DNA of 64,000 nucleotides from Diplonema papillatum. Taxonomy: Eukaryota; Euglenozoa; Diplonemea; Diplonemida; Diplonemidae. Made by a program: the position numbers and the translations under genes. The notes below the pieces were generated by a model, which did no database searches, was not told the DNA's origin, and worked only from the letters and a program-made list of their open reading frames with translations. Positions 52,258 to 62,386 of the stretch are shown one piece after another (the first letter of the stretch is position 1; every line of letters begins with the position of its first letter). The DNA lies in NCBI GenBank assembly GCA_030068145.1, contig JAPJBO010000075.1, positions 124,001-188,000 on the forward strand. The letters are read 5' to 3'.

Positions 52258-52649
52258 AGGCCCTTGATAACTTGAGAAAAATCGTCTGTCCGGCCGCCGA
52301 GGCCCACCCAGCTCGTTTGACCACATAATGCTGCCGGTGGCCCTCTGGTGGCCCTTCCTCCTCAATATCCATTTGCACTCTCTGGCCGATGGCGTGATGC
52401 GAGATCCGAGAACAAGGAGAAATGACTCGAAGGCACCGACGATCGATGGCTGAGACCCAAAATGGCTTTGGCCAAGGTCTATAGTCCTACTTTGAACTTC
52501 GGGGACTCTAGACTCCCACCTCGAACTAAGCATCGCCCGAACTTAGCTTCGCCAGCCTAAAGAGCATACACCCTGTCGCCACTTCCCGGGGAAGGCTGAG
52601 GCCCCCGTGTCAGCAAAGCCTAGGTCGTTGATGGCTCGTGCTAGATATC

Positions 52650-53232
52650 CTATCTGCAACCCTTTTTCGGCAAACGTTTCCCCAGGCAGCTTGGATCGCG
52701 TGTAGGCCTCAAAACCCAAAGCGAGTTCCACGCCGGTCGTAGGAGAGGGGGGGTGTTGACCCAACGTAGATTCCTTAGCCAGTAGACTAGCGTCGCCGCG
52801 AAGCGCGTCCTGATCTGCTTCGTGAGGAGCTCACGGCTGTCCCTTGCCAGCTCAACGTCATATCTCCCTGCCGCGGCGGAGGCAAGCTCCCAGGGGCGCG
52901 TCGTCGCGATATTGCGCTGCGCTTGCGCCATCTCGATGGAGATGGTCCCGATCAGCTTCTGGACCCTCTCCACGAGTACCGGCGGGGTTCCGATGGGGGG
53001 AATCCCCCGTGTGCTCAGGCATAGGGGCATATTCTGTGCCGCCACTCCTGCGACGTCGAGTCGGCAGCGTAGATTGACCCACCTGCGGGCATTCCCAGAA
53101 ATAGTGTAGCAGGGTCCCCGGCGTCCCACCGTCGCAGAACTCGCATACGCCGTCACCCATTCCCCATTTTCTGTTGCACCACTCGCGAGAGTACACCGCT
53201 CCTGCGATGCATTTCTGGTTCCGACCCTCCAC
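52650..53232 (-). pseudogene. Non-LTR retrotransposon reverse-transcriptase C-terminus (zf-RVT), frameshifted
   Basis: One frame encodes CNRKWG, then CEFCDGGTPGTLLHYFWECP, the C-x2-C...H...C pattern of the zinc-binding region that follows the reverse transcriptase in many LINEs. Immediately after, coding similarity continues in another frame (RWVNLRCRLDVAG through LARDSRELLTKQIRTRFAAT), which implies a frameshift near 53090. The catalytic domain is absent, being replaced by the inverted arm. Confidence 0.7.
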
Positions 53233-53562
53233 GGGTCACACAACGAACGCGCCCTCCCGCCGGCTCTTCCCGGCTACTCACGTCCTCCGCATCGCGGCGT
53301 GCCTATCGGCGCAAACGAGAAAGCGAAGACTCCGATTCCTTTTCGGATTATGAGATCGTGAGCAACTGCCAACAACAGTTGCAACCGACTAGAGTTGCGC
53401 CGCGCCGAAAGCGCGGAAAAAGTGACCCTTCTGGAGTCACGTAGCGAAAAGCTAGCATAGTGTGGTACTCATTTGCTTGCAAATGACTCCCCACTAACGC
53501 AACAAGACGACGAAAAGTTGTGATTTTTTGTGCTAAAAAATAGGTGAATCACCCCATGGGCC

Positions 53563-54873
53563 CCAGTATCTGCAACCAGTCACTTCGAGTCGGCACACTT
53601 AGTCAAGCCGAAAGCGCCGAGCGTCGGGGAAGAGAATCGGACACTTTCTCCGGGTGGTAATCAGTGTGTCAGACTTGCACGTAAATCATCAGCCAGGTGG
53701 AGAAGCATACTGTGGCCAGCCAGCGAAAGGAGAGGATTCCTTCGTGTGCGCAGGTGCGGACACTACGGCGGCAGGCAGGGTGTCATCATCGCCAACGTCG
53801 CCTGTCGGAGTTAGTTTCTTGGGTACGTTGTGCGTGCTCGTTGGGCTTGTTGCGCACGGCAGTGTTGTGTTGGCTTTGGGTGTTCCGTTTGTTGCGTGTA
53901 TTGTTCGCAAGGATCCAACAAGCCGTAGTTTAGTTGTTTACTGGGAGGGAACGCAAGAGCGTGGTCTGAACCGTGTTCGGTCTTTTAAGTCCGTGCCCGT
54001 GACATCAGGTGGTCCAGAAATCTAGATCTTTAGAGAACCTGCTTGTCGGCAAGAAGGGGATGAGTCTCAATCTGTACGTAGCTCGCTACAGCCAGGGTCA
54101 CCCATGCTGCGAGAGCACAGGCAGCTGTCCGTCTGCGGGAGAGGGGGCTCCATACAGCCGGAAACGCAGGGTGCCCACCGCCGGGTTTCTTCGTGTCGGG
54201 TGTGTTCAAAGATGCAAAAAGAATAAGGAAGGTGAGACTGACATTCTTTGACCCTGCTGGGTTTGGTCTGTTCAGTAACGCCGGAGTGACTGTCTACTTG
54301 AAACCCCGCCTCATCCCAAACTCTTCTGGGGTTGGTTCGGGTAGGTGCTCATCCTGCCATGCGCTTTGCTCCAATTCCCACAGTAAACCATAGGCTTGCG
54401 ACTCGCCAGCGACGTACACTGAACGTGTGTTCATTTCCCAGGGTCGCTTGAGAATACCGGGACCTCAGCGTCTTCGTCGTCGAAATATATTCATTCGTAG
54501 ATTTATAAAAGCGCGAGCCGCGGTGCCGCCCTGTGCGAGCCACCCCGGGCCCCCATTGGGGCAGGGAACCCGTCGTGGAGGGCTTATACTCCTCCACACC
54601 AACCAAGACTTTTGCCAAACGCCAAACGGTTGGCAATTCCAACAGCACTACCCACCGTGTAGACGTATGCGCTGCATTTAGACTGTTTCTTCGCGGTGTA
54701 AACTGAGAAAGACTGGGGAGACGATGACAATCTGCTGCCAGAGCGTCCAACCGTTCCCATTCGAACCATTCGTTGTGGATAAGGTGATCGACCGCATCAG
54801 CCAGGAGAACTCGAGGCACCACAACAACCTTCTCGCCTATGCGAGCACCGTCCAACCGAAGAAGGACACTCGA
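53563..54873. other. Stretch without a firm gene
   Basis: On the minus strand a frame at about 54700-54850 encodes IGEKVVVVPRVLLADAVDHL followed by aromatic/acidic residues and looks protein-like, but I could not set its boundaries. Nothing else stands out. Confidence 0.35.
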
Positions 54874-55120
54874 TTAGAGGAGGCCCAAAAGAATGTGGAC
54901 GATACCGAGTGACGTCGCGGATCCCAGGAGGCCCCCGGCGTCGTTGTCTTGCCACTGGTAAAAGCCGGCGGAGTCGAGCGCTGGCGCGGTGATTGCCTTC
55001 GGGAACGTCGCCGTCGACGTCGACGCGTCCTTCATGACCGGCTTCTGCGGCTGAGGGGCGGCGGCTTGCGCCGCCGAGGCGGACGCTTGCTGGACCACTT
55101 CGGTGCTGCTGCCGCTAGAC
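54874..55120 (-). CDS. Candidate terminal exon of an unidentified protein
   Basis: An acceptor AACACCAG is followed by an open frame to TAA at 54874 (about 82 residues). It encodes a Ser/Ala/Gln-rich linker, a FYQWQDNDAGG motif and a hydrophobic end (SLGIVHILLGLL). The end could be a short tail anchor. No family recognised. Confidence 0.45.
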
Positions 55121-55699
55121 CTGGTGTTTATAGAGCATTTTTGGAGGTTGGTGTGCCTTAGTCTCTGGAGTCTGTCAAGACTCACTGTACCAGGTACTCC
55201 GGGTTGCACACAACATCAACGTCAAGACCGGTGGCGTCGTTCAACGATGTCTTACCTCAGTTTACCCCTTCGCGTTCTTCAGTTCATCCAACATTAGCAT
55301 CGTGACAGGTACGGATACAACCTGGTGAACTTCGGAAATACTCGAGGGACTGCCTTGTGCTCATTCCGACGGAGGCTAGAGAGGGAGAAAACAATACAAC
55401 TACAAAGGGACGCCGGATTATTACCCGGGCGGGCCAACTGCCCGCCCAAAGGGGGGGGGGGGGGGGGGACCCACCCACCCCCAAATCTCCCGAGCCCGCG
55501 GGATTTTTTTTTTTTTTTTTCAGTTTCCATTTTCACCACCTGCCTTCTTGGCTTCCGACACCGCCATACACAGCTGAAATGTACGGGTTTGGTTTGTTCT
55601 GGAAAGTCGAAATAAGGGGGGGTTCGGGGGGCTTTGCCCCCCGGCCGAACGGTACGGCTCTATCAGGTCCAAGTTGCACTGCCCCTCCCCAAAAAACAT

Positions 55700-56905
55700 C
55701 AACGTAATGGCCCAAACTTGGGCCATTACATCAATGTAACGGGCAGAATTTGACGGAAAACCACTGTTACATCAATGTAATGGGCCAAATTTGACCGAAA
55801 TCCACTGTTACATCGATGTAATGGGCAGAATCTGACGGAAAACCACTGTTACATCGATGTAATGGGCAGACTTTGACGGAAAACCACTGTTACATCAATG
55901 TAATGGCCCAAATTTGACCGAAAATCACTGTTACATCGATGGAATGGCCAGAATCTGACGGAAAACCGCTGTTACATCGATGTAATGGGCAGAATCTGAC
56001 GGAAAACCACTGTTACATCAATGTAATGGGCCAAATTTGACCGAAAACCACTGTTACATCAATGTAATGGCCCAAATTTGACCGAAAACCACGGTTACAT
56101 CAATGTAATGGCCCAAGTTTGACCGAAAACCACTGTTACATCAATGTAATGGCCCAAATTTGACCGAAAACCACTGTTACATCAATGTAATGGCCAGAAT
56201 TTGACGGAAAACCACTGTTACATCAATGTAATGGCCCAAATTTGACCGAAAACCACTGTTACATCAATGTAATGGCCAGAATTTGACGGAAAACCACTGT
56301 TACATGAATGTAATGGGCAGAATTTGACCGAAAACCACTGTTACATCGATGTAATGGCCAGAATCTGACGGAAAACCGCTGTTACATCGATGTAATGGGC
56401 AGAATCTGACGGAAAACCACTGTTACATCAATGTAATGGCCCAAATTTGACCGAAAACCACTGTTACATCAATGTAATGGGCAGAATTTGACGGAAAACC
56501 ACTGTTACATCAATGTAATGGCCCAAATTTGACCTGTTACATCAACGTAATGGCCCAAATTTGACGGAAAACCACTGTTACATTGATGTAATGGGCAGAA
56601 TCTGACGGAAAACCGCTGTTACATCAATGTAATGGCCCAAATTTGACCGAAACCCACTGTTACATCAACGTAATGGCCCAAATTTGACGGAAAACCTCTG
56701 TTACATTGATGTAATGGGCAGAATCTGACGGAAAACCGCTGTTACATCGATGTAATGGCCCAAATTTGACGGAAAACCACTGTTACATCGATGTAATGGG
56801 CAGAATCTGATGGAAAACCGCTGTTACATCAATGTAATGGCCCAAATTTGACGGAAACCCACTGTTACATCAATGTAATGGGCCAAATTTGACCGAAAAC
56901 CACTA
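55700..56905 (+). repeat. 41-bp satellite array, left arm
   Basis: Roughly 29 units, each with TTACATCAATGTAATGG (in many units TTACATCGATGTAA, a perfect 14-bp palindrome), then CCCAAATTTGACCG or GCAGAATCTGACGG, then GAAAACCACTG. The two half-types are mixed along the array. Confidence 0.95.
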
Positions 56906-56967
56906 AATCGGCTAAAATGACCAAAATCCGGATTTTTCGAAAAGTGGCACGAAAACCGAAAAAAGTC

Positions 56968-57043
56968 TACTTGCGGGGTTCGAACCCGGGTCGTCAGAGC
57001 TTGGTACCCAAGGTACTACTGCATCAACCACAGGAGCTCTGGC
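56968..57043 (-). ncRNA. tRNA-like pol III-type unit at the centre of the class 2 element
   Basis: On the minus strand: GCCAGAGCTCCTGTGGTTGA, a GGTACC hairpin, then GACCCGGGTTCGAACCCCGC (B box and T-arm-like), then TTTTTT about a dozen bases later followed by CGGT. CAGAGCT near the start can pair with AGCTCTG in the middle instead of forming an acceptor stem. A T-run also precedes it. It is more likely a tRNA-derived pol III unit than a working tRNA. Confidence 0.5.
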
Positions 57044-57111
57044 AAAAAAAAAAAAAAACCTTTCATTCTTGGCCGACTGTTCAAAAAACTGTCTTTTTCA
57101 GTTTTTGCGCC

Positions 57112-58245
57112 TTTGATGTAACAGTGGTTTTCTGTGAAATTCGGCCCGTTACATTGGTGTAATAGTGGTTTTCGGTCAAATTCTGCCCATTACATTCATG
57201 TAACAGTGGTTTTCGGTCAAATTTGGCCCATTACATTGATGTAACAGTGGTTTTCCGTCAGATTCTGCCCATTACATCGATGTAACAGTGGTTTTCCGTC
57301 AGATTCTGCCCATTACATCGATGTAACAGTGGTTTTCCGTCAAATTCTGCCCATTACATTGATGTAACAGTGGTTTTCGGTCAGATTCTGCCCATTACAT
57401 CGATGTAACAGTGGTTTTCCGTCAGATTCTGCCCATTACATCGATGTAACAGTGGTTTTCGGTCAAATTTGGGTCATTACATTGATGTAATAGTGGTTTT
57501 CCGTCAGATTCTGCCCATTACATCGATGTAACAGTGGTTTTCGGTCAGATTTGGGCCATTACATTGATGTAACAGTGGTTTTCGGTCAAATTCTGCCCAT
57601 TACATTCATGTAACAGTGGTTTTCGGTCAAATTTGGCCCATTACATTGATGTAACAGTGGTTTTCCGTCAGATTCTGCCCAGTACATCGATGTAACAGTG
57701 GTTTTCGGTCAAATTTGGGTCATTACATTGATGTAATAGTGGTTTTCCGTCAGATTCTGCCCATTACATCAATGTAACAGTGGTTTTCCGTCAAATTTGG
57801 GCCATTACATTGATGTAACAGTGGTTTTCGGTCAAATTTGGCCCATTACATTGATGTAACAGTGGTTTTCCGTCAGATTCTGCCCATTACATCGATGTAA
57901 CAGTGGTTTTCGGTCAAATTTGGGCCATTACATTGATGTAACAGTGGTTTTCGGTCAGATTCTGCCCATTACATCAATGTAACAGTGGTTTTCCGTCAAA
58001 TTTGGGCCATTACATTGATGTAACAGTGGTTTTCCGTCAGATTCTGCCCATCACATCAATGTAACAGTGGTTTTCCGTCAAATTTGGGCCATTACATTGA
58101 TGTAACAGTGGTTTTCTGTGAAATCCGGCCCATTACAGTGATGTAACAGTGGTTTTCCGCCAGATTTGGGCCATTACATTGATGTAACAGCGGTTTTCGG
58201 TCAGATTTGGGCCATTACATTGATGCAACAGTGGGTTTCCGTCGG
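57112..58245 (-). repeat. 41-bp satellite array, right arm (inverted)
   Basis: About 27 units of the inverse-complement form: CAGTGGTTTTC(C/G)GTCA, then GATTCTGCCC or AATTTGGGCC, then ATTACATCGATGTAA. It is opposed to the left arm, so the element could form a kilobase-scale hairpin. Confidence 0.95.
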
Positions 58246-58817
58246 AAAATCTTCATGCAGTTTTGGGGAAAAAATATTCCCACCAGAGGGGGGGGGGGAC
58301 CCACCCACCAAAAATTTGGCGAAAGTAGTGGGCAGTTGGCCCGCCCGGGTAATAATCCGCTGTCCCAAAGTGGGTGTTTTTTGTTGAACGCTTGCGCCCG
58401 CCACTAAGCCCAGATTTTTTTTTGTACCTGTGTTTCGCGTGGGCTGCAGCACATTTACCTCCTTCGAGATTTTGCAAAGGGCAGTCTCCTCAAGTATTTC
58501 CTACAAAGCAGGTACTTATACAAAAGGTTTTAGGCACTCACGTTACAATGCCACCAGGCCTGACAACACGCAACCGCGAAGGCTCACGTCTAGTTCACCC
58601 GGATTCATGTGCATACCCTTCTTGTTCTTCTGGTTCATCCCAAAGGGAAGTTGACGGCGCATTGGCTGTATACGGCCCGAACACCTGATTGTGAAGTGTG
58701 GTCGATGGTTTCTCTTGTTTGGCCGCGGAGGATTTCCATTCCGTTGGGGCTTCCACACGAACGACGATAACCGACGATGTGAGGAATAGTTGAGTCGCAG
58801 TTCTTGACAAAGACAGA

Positions 58818-59113
58818 TGGAAATACTCGACGTAGCTGCTTCGACTCCGAATGAAAGGGGGGAAATATAGAGGTAAGGGGCAAATACAATACAAACACAA
58901 TCTGATTTGTTCTTCGCTTACACCACCGTGTGTTGTTTTCTCACTCAGGACTTTGACCTGTTGTGTTTGTGTGATTTGTCGTGTAGGGGTAGACCCGCAT
59001 GACCTCACGTCCGTTCAACACGTGGTTCGGTAGTTACAGCACTTGGGATCCCTTCTGTTCTTTGTCGGGCAGCATCGTCGAGCATTTCCTTTCAAGCTGG
59101 CGCTTATGTAAAA
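58818..59113 (+). repeat. Family A subfamily (A'), copy 2
   Basis: Over 90 percent identical by eye to 24155-24455 through GCGCTTATGTAAAA; followed at 59130-59255 by family F sequence (GGGTCGGTCCTGCTTTTAGC). Confidence 0.9.
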
Positions 59114-59259
59114 AAAAAGAAGGTGTTTGTATTCTTCGCTTTTTCTCACGAACGGGGGGGTCGGTCCTGCTTTTAGCTTTGTAGGTTCTCCCGACTCTCC
59201 CAAATCGTGGTTAGCAGAAACTCAAGAGCTCTAGTCAACTATTCCTTGTAGTACGTCTC

Positions 59260-61030
59260 TTCAGAAGAGTCGCATCTTGGTCTCTTTGGCATGCTTGTCT
59301 TTCATAATAAACAAGGTGCCTGGCAGGTTTTGGTCTTCTGAACTGCGCGCGGTGTCCCTACCTTAGTCCGCGTGCACGTGCTTGGTCTAGAAAACAGGTG
59401 GCAAATTTTACATAAAAAAAGTCTTTGTTCCCCCCCGAAAATTTGTCTTCTTCTTCTGACAGAGAAAAAAAGAACTGTCCACTGCAAGTGAGGTAGAAGA
59501 AGCAGAAGAGGACGAAGAGAGCGAGTTCGAACCCGGACCTACGACGTGCCAAGTGACAAAGAAGACGACAAGCCTGTCGCTGACATGTCTGAAAACGCTC
59601 AGGCGCACTACAAGGATTAGCATGGAAGAAAGCAGCGTGCGGGAAAGAAGGCTCTGGTGCAGGTTGCGCGAGAGGTTGGTTTCTGACAAACCGTATTCTG
59701 GGACAACAGATAGGCTGGTGACCGTTTGATTCGGCATGAAATCAAGCAGCACAGGATCAGTGACTTTCTCGTAGTTCCAGAAACGAAGAAAAAGAAGAAG
59801 CTGGAACAGAGCCTGGATCACCAAGGAAAAGGTGATCCAGGCTCTGTTCCAGCTTTCGCAGGCTCCTCGCCTACCGACGCGGTAGACAGCAATCCGGGGC
59901 GGACCGGCCAAGCTGTACCCAGCATATCTGCACCGGACGCCATTGCAACGAAGCGCTTCCAGTAGCCGTCTCGACTGAGGAATGTGAGGAGTACGAACAT
60001 TTTCCTTCGCTGCGACAGCTTTTCAGCGTTGCAAAAGAGGCGGCCCAACACATGCAACAGAACAGCACCGTTCGAACTTGCGAGGTCGCCTGCTTTCACT
60101 GAGCCAACAGGGCCGCCAAGAATGCATTGGTGTTTCGGGGCTTCCTCCCCACATTGTTCACGAGGAAGACGCTGACTTTGACAATAACTGTGACGAGCTC
60201 AACGTAAAAATCAACACGTTCGACGCATGTTCGGCCTCGTCAATCCTAAAACCATCGGCGCACAAATAGCGTAAGTTTTGCTGCTCTCACTTTTTACCTC
60301 GATTTATCATTTTATGAGCTTTCTTTCACATCTATGCAGTCACCAAAAAATAGGCTATATTTTACAAAAGAAAAAGTCTTTCTATTTTCGAAAGTGAAAT
60401 TGGATATAAGGGAACAAAATTTGTGGTCATGACGATTTTTGGGGGACCCCAAAATTTTCCCGGGGGTCAAAGTGACTATTCGGGGACGTTTGGTGCCGTT
60501 GAAACAAAAAACTTCCAAATCTGAGGCTGCGTTTACCTCCAAAATGAGGTTTCAATTTCTCAAATGTCACTGCCACTTCGGCCCTTGTGGTCATGCGGCC
60601 AGAGGAAGAGGAAGCAACCGTCGTAACAAGATTGGCAGCAGGACCAGCACCAGCAATTTCAATTCTGGAAGCAGTCAGCACATGTTTAGCACTGCCCTAC
60701 TTCGCATCCGGTTGCGCTGCAGCTTCTTGCAAGTTTGCGTGTTTTACGTTACGGATAAATTGGCCGATTTTTTCCATCTGCATGAGCCCCGCGTGCTCGT
60801 GCACCCGTATCCTTTTTTACACTCTGCTCAACGACGCCTTTTCTTTTCGGGAGGGCAAAGAGGGAAGGGAGGGGTAATATTGCATCGTCCTGCGTAAAGT
60901 CATCTGCACCATGATCGACGGAATTCGCTCTCTAAGTACGGAGTCAAGTCTCGTCTGTATACGCGATGCGGTTTACCGAAGCCATCGAGCGCCACGGCCA
61001 GGGATGGATACGTTTACTCGCTGATCGATG
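59260..61030. other. Gene-free stretch
   Basis: Apart from the perfect hairpin and a GGATATAAGGGAACAAAATT motif at 60402-60422 (shared with 62.1 kb), I see no supported feature. Confidence 0.45.
59799..59854. repeat. Perfect 24-bp inverted repeat with 8-base loop
   Basis: The left arm starts AGCTGGAACAGAGCCTGG and the right arm is its exact inverse. The loop is AAGGAAAA. No mismatch occurs in 24 pairs, so it is a recent event or an assembly fold-back artefact. Confidence 0.95.
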
Positions 61031-61045
61031 CTACGGCAGTTCCGC

Positions 61046-61450
61046 AAACCCACTATGCAGCCTGAGTTCAGCCCCGCGCATCTACGCTCACAAGGCAACC
61101 CATGATCACTTCGGTGTGAGGGATCAGTCCTGACCGAGCCTAATGCCTGCCGGGCGCCTGCTCCGTTGCGGTGTTTGCTTTTCTGACCAATGCGTTCCAC
61201 GTCTGAAGGGTCCTTGCGTTAAGTTCGCGCCTTCTGTGGGTATACAGACTTGATCACGACTTTTGGAAACGAAGCTTACTCTTGAGATCCGGTGTGGAGG
61301 GCCATTGTTACCTGACAAAACCCACTCATGCAGCCTGAGTTCAGCCCCGCGCATCTACGCTCACAAGGCAACCCGTGATCACTTCGGTGTGAGGGATCAG
61401 TCCTGACCGAGCCTATTGCCTGCCGGGCGCCTGCTCCGTTGCGGTGTTTT
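61046..61450. repeat. Two near-identical ~130-bp units, possible structured RNA
   Basis: 61046-61172 and 61318-61443 share CCCACT(AT)ATGCAGCCTGAG, TTCAGCCCCGCGCATCTACG, CTCACAAGGCAACCC, GATCACTTCGGTGTGAGGGA and TCAGTCCTGACCGAGCC with only a few differences. High conservation with GC-rich pairing segments (CTCACA...TGTGAG) looks RNA-like, but I do not match it to 5S, SL, 7SL, U-snRNA or a known LSU segment. Confidence 0.6.
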
Positions 61451-61719
61451 GAAAACTTGGTAACTTTGTGCTCAGCGGTCCTACGAATCATGTTCCACGT
61501 CCTGTGATTCGTACTTTCAAACTTAATCCATGAATCATGTTCTACCTCCTGTGATTCGTGTGGACTTTTAACAACCTTGTACCTTCCTACAGCAGGACAG
61601 GTTCTGCATCTGTTCATTGGGTAACTAATTTTGTTCCCGTTCTTCCCATTGAAAGAAACCAAGGACCTAGAAGACCCACCCTTCCTGTTGATCTTGCAGC
61701 ACCAACCGCCAGGGCTTGG

Positions 61720-62045
61720 TCTGGTCAGGCAGTCCAGGCTGGTCGGACTCTGGGTCAGCCGGACTAGACTGGTCAGGCTCCAGCCTCCAGCCTGCCAAGC
61801 TTGTCGGACTGTCTGGTCTGTCCAGGCTGTCCGGGCTGTCTGGTCAGTCCGGGCTGGTCGGACTGACTGGTCTGGTCAGGCTGTCCAGGCTGTCTGGTTT
61901 GTCCAGGCTGGTCGGACTGTCTGGTCAGTCCAGGCTGTCTGGTCAGTCCGGGCTGGTCGGACTGACCGGTCTGGTCAGGCTGTCCAGGCTGTCCAGGCTG
62001 GCTGGTCTGTCCAGGCTGGTCGGACTGACTGGTCTGGCCAGGTTC
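61720..62045. repeat. Degenerate GTCTGGTC/GTCCAGGCT minisatellite
   Basis: Dozens of short units such as CTGGTCAGTCCGGGCTG and GTCGGACTGACTGG repeat with 13- and 27-bp sub-periods. Confidence 0.9.
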
Positions 62046-62054
62046 TGTGGTCAA

Positions 62055-62170
62055 CAAAATTTGTTCCCTTATATCCCAATGGGACAACAAATTTTGTTCC
62101 CTTATATCCCAAGGCAATCTGGGATATAAGGGAACAAAATTTCAAGTGTTGGGATATAAGGGAATTACAC
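62055..62170. repeat. Inverted copies of GGGATATAAGGGAACAAAAT
   Basis: Two copies in one orientation (about 62056-62077 and 62089-62110) and two in the other (62121-62142 and, truncated, 62151-62164). One more isolated copy is at 60402-60422. Confidence 0.85.
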
Positions 62171-62386
62171 CATACTTTTAAGAAGAAATAATATTGCCTA
62201 TCTTCGCGGTACAGAGTTCAAATTTCTCTGGGGCTGCAAGAACGTGCTGGGAAGGACTAAGTGATCACCGGTCCTAACTGCACTGTATTTCCCACGAACA
62301 CACAAAGCCATCATCAGTGTAAGTGGACAGCGATGTGAGCCTAGTTTCTGGGGGAACCCCTTAGTTTCATGTTCAGGCGCTACTAT

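Larger units (their letters stand above)
50225..53562 (-). mobile_element. Inverted-repeat-bounded block carrying a decayed LINE-type retroelement
   Basis: Arms of roughly 330-370 bp at about 50225-50600 and 53205-53562 are near-perfect inverse complements, differing by a few small indels. Both contain hairpin H and the segment GACCCGTGGAGGGTCGG or its complement. Between them, on the minus strand, lie a reverse-transcriptase zinc-knuckle segment (52858-53232) and a long open frame (50366-52198). The arms include the last codons of that frame, so one arm is an inverted duplicate of the element's 3' end. No reverse-transcriptase YADD core is visible, so the element is dead. Confidence 0.7.
55407..58366. 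mobile_element. Satellite-bearing TIR element, class 2 (2.96 kb)
   Basis: The ends are inverse complements over about 37 bp with two mismatches: GGGACGCCGGATTATTACCC at the left and the inverse of GGGACAGCGGATTATTACCC at the right, both continuing GGGCGGGCCAACTGCCC. AAA flanks both sides, giving a 3-bp target duplication relative to the empty family A sites. Inside, two opposed arrays of a 41-bp unit (55700-56905 and 57112-58245) surround a ~200-bp core with a tRNA-like unit. G-runs followed by ACCCACCCACC lie inside both ends. No protein is encoded. Confidence 0.85.
55338..58525 (+). repeat. Family A copy split by a 2.96-kb element
   Basis: The left part is 55338-55406 (GGAAATACTCGAGGGACTGC to CTACAAA) and the right part 58367-58525 (AAAGTGGGTGTTTTTTGTTG to the TATACAAAAG end). 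Joined, they correspond to uninterrupted copies at 1-225 and 10068-10272. Confidence 0.9.

Noticed and set aside
52440-52475. Dinoflagellate spliced-leader-like match (AGCCATTTTGG)
   Set aside because: Only about ten bases match, inside the retroelement block; the rRNA signatures point to Euglenozoa instead.
55700-58245. CRISPR-like array
   Set aside because: Units are contiguous 41-bp repeats with no unique spacers, no cas genes are present, and the context is eukaryotic.
59408-59911. Minus-strand 167-residue open frame and similar frames at 54349-54855, 48044-48526 and 37237-37977
   Set aside because: No domain, no consistent splice frame and composition like intergenic DNA; only a small part near 54700-54850 looked protein-like and its limits could not be set.
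61046-61450. 5S rRNA, spliced-leader RNA or LSU rRNA identity for the duplicated unit
   Set aside because: None of the conserved landmarks of those RNAs could be placed on either strand.
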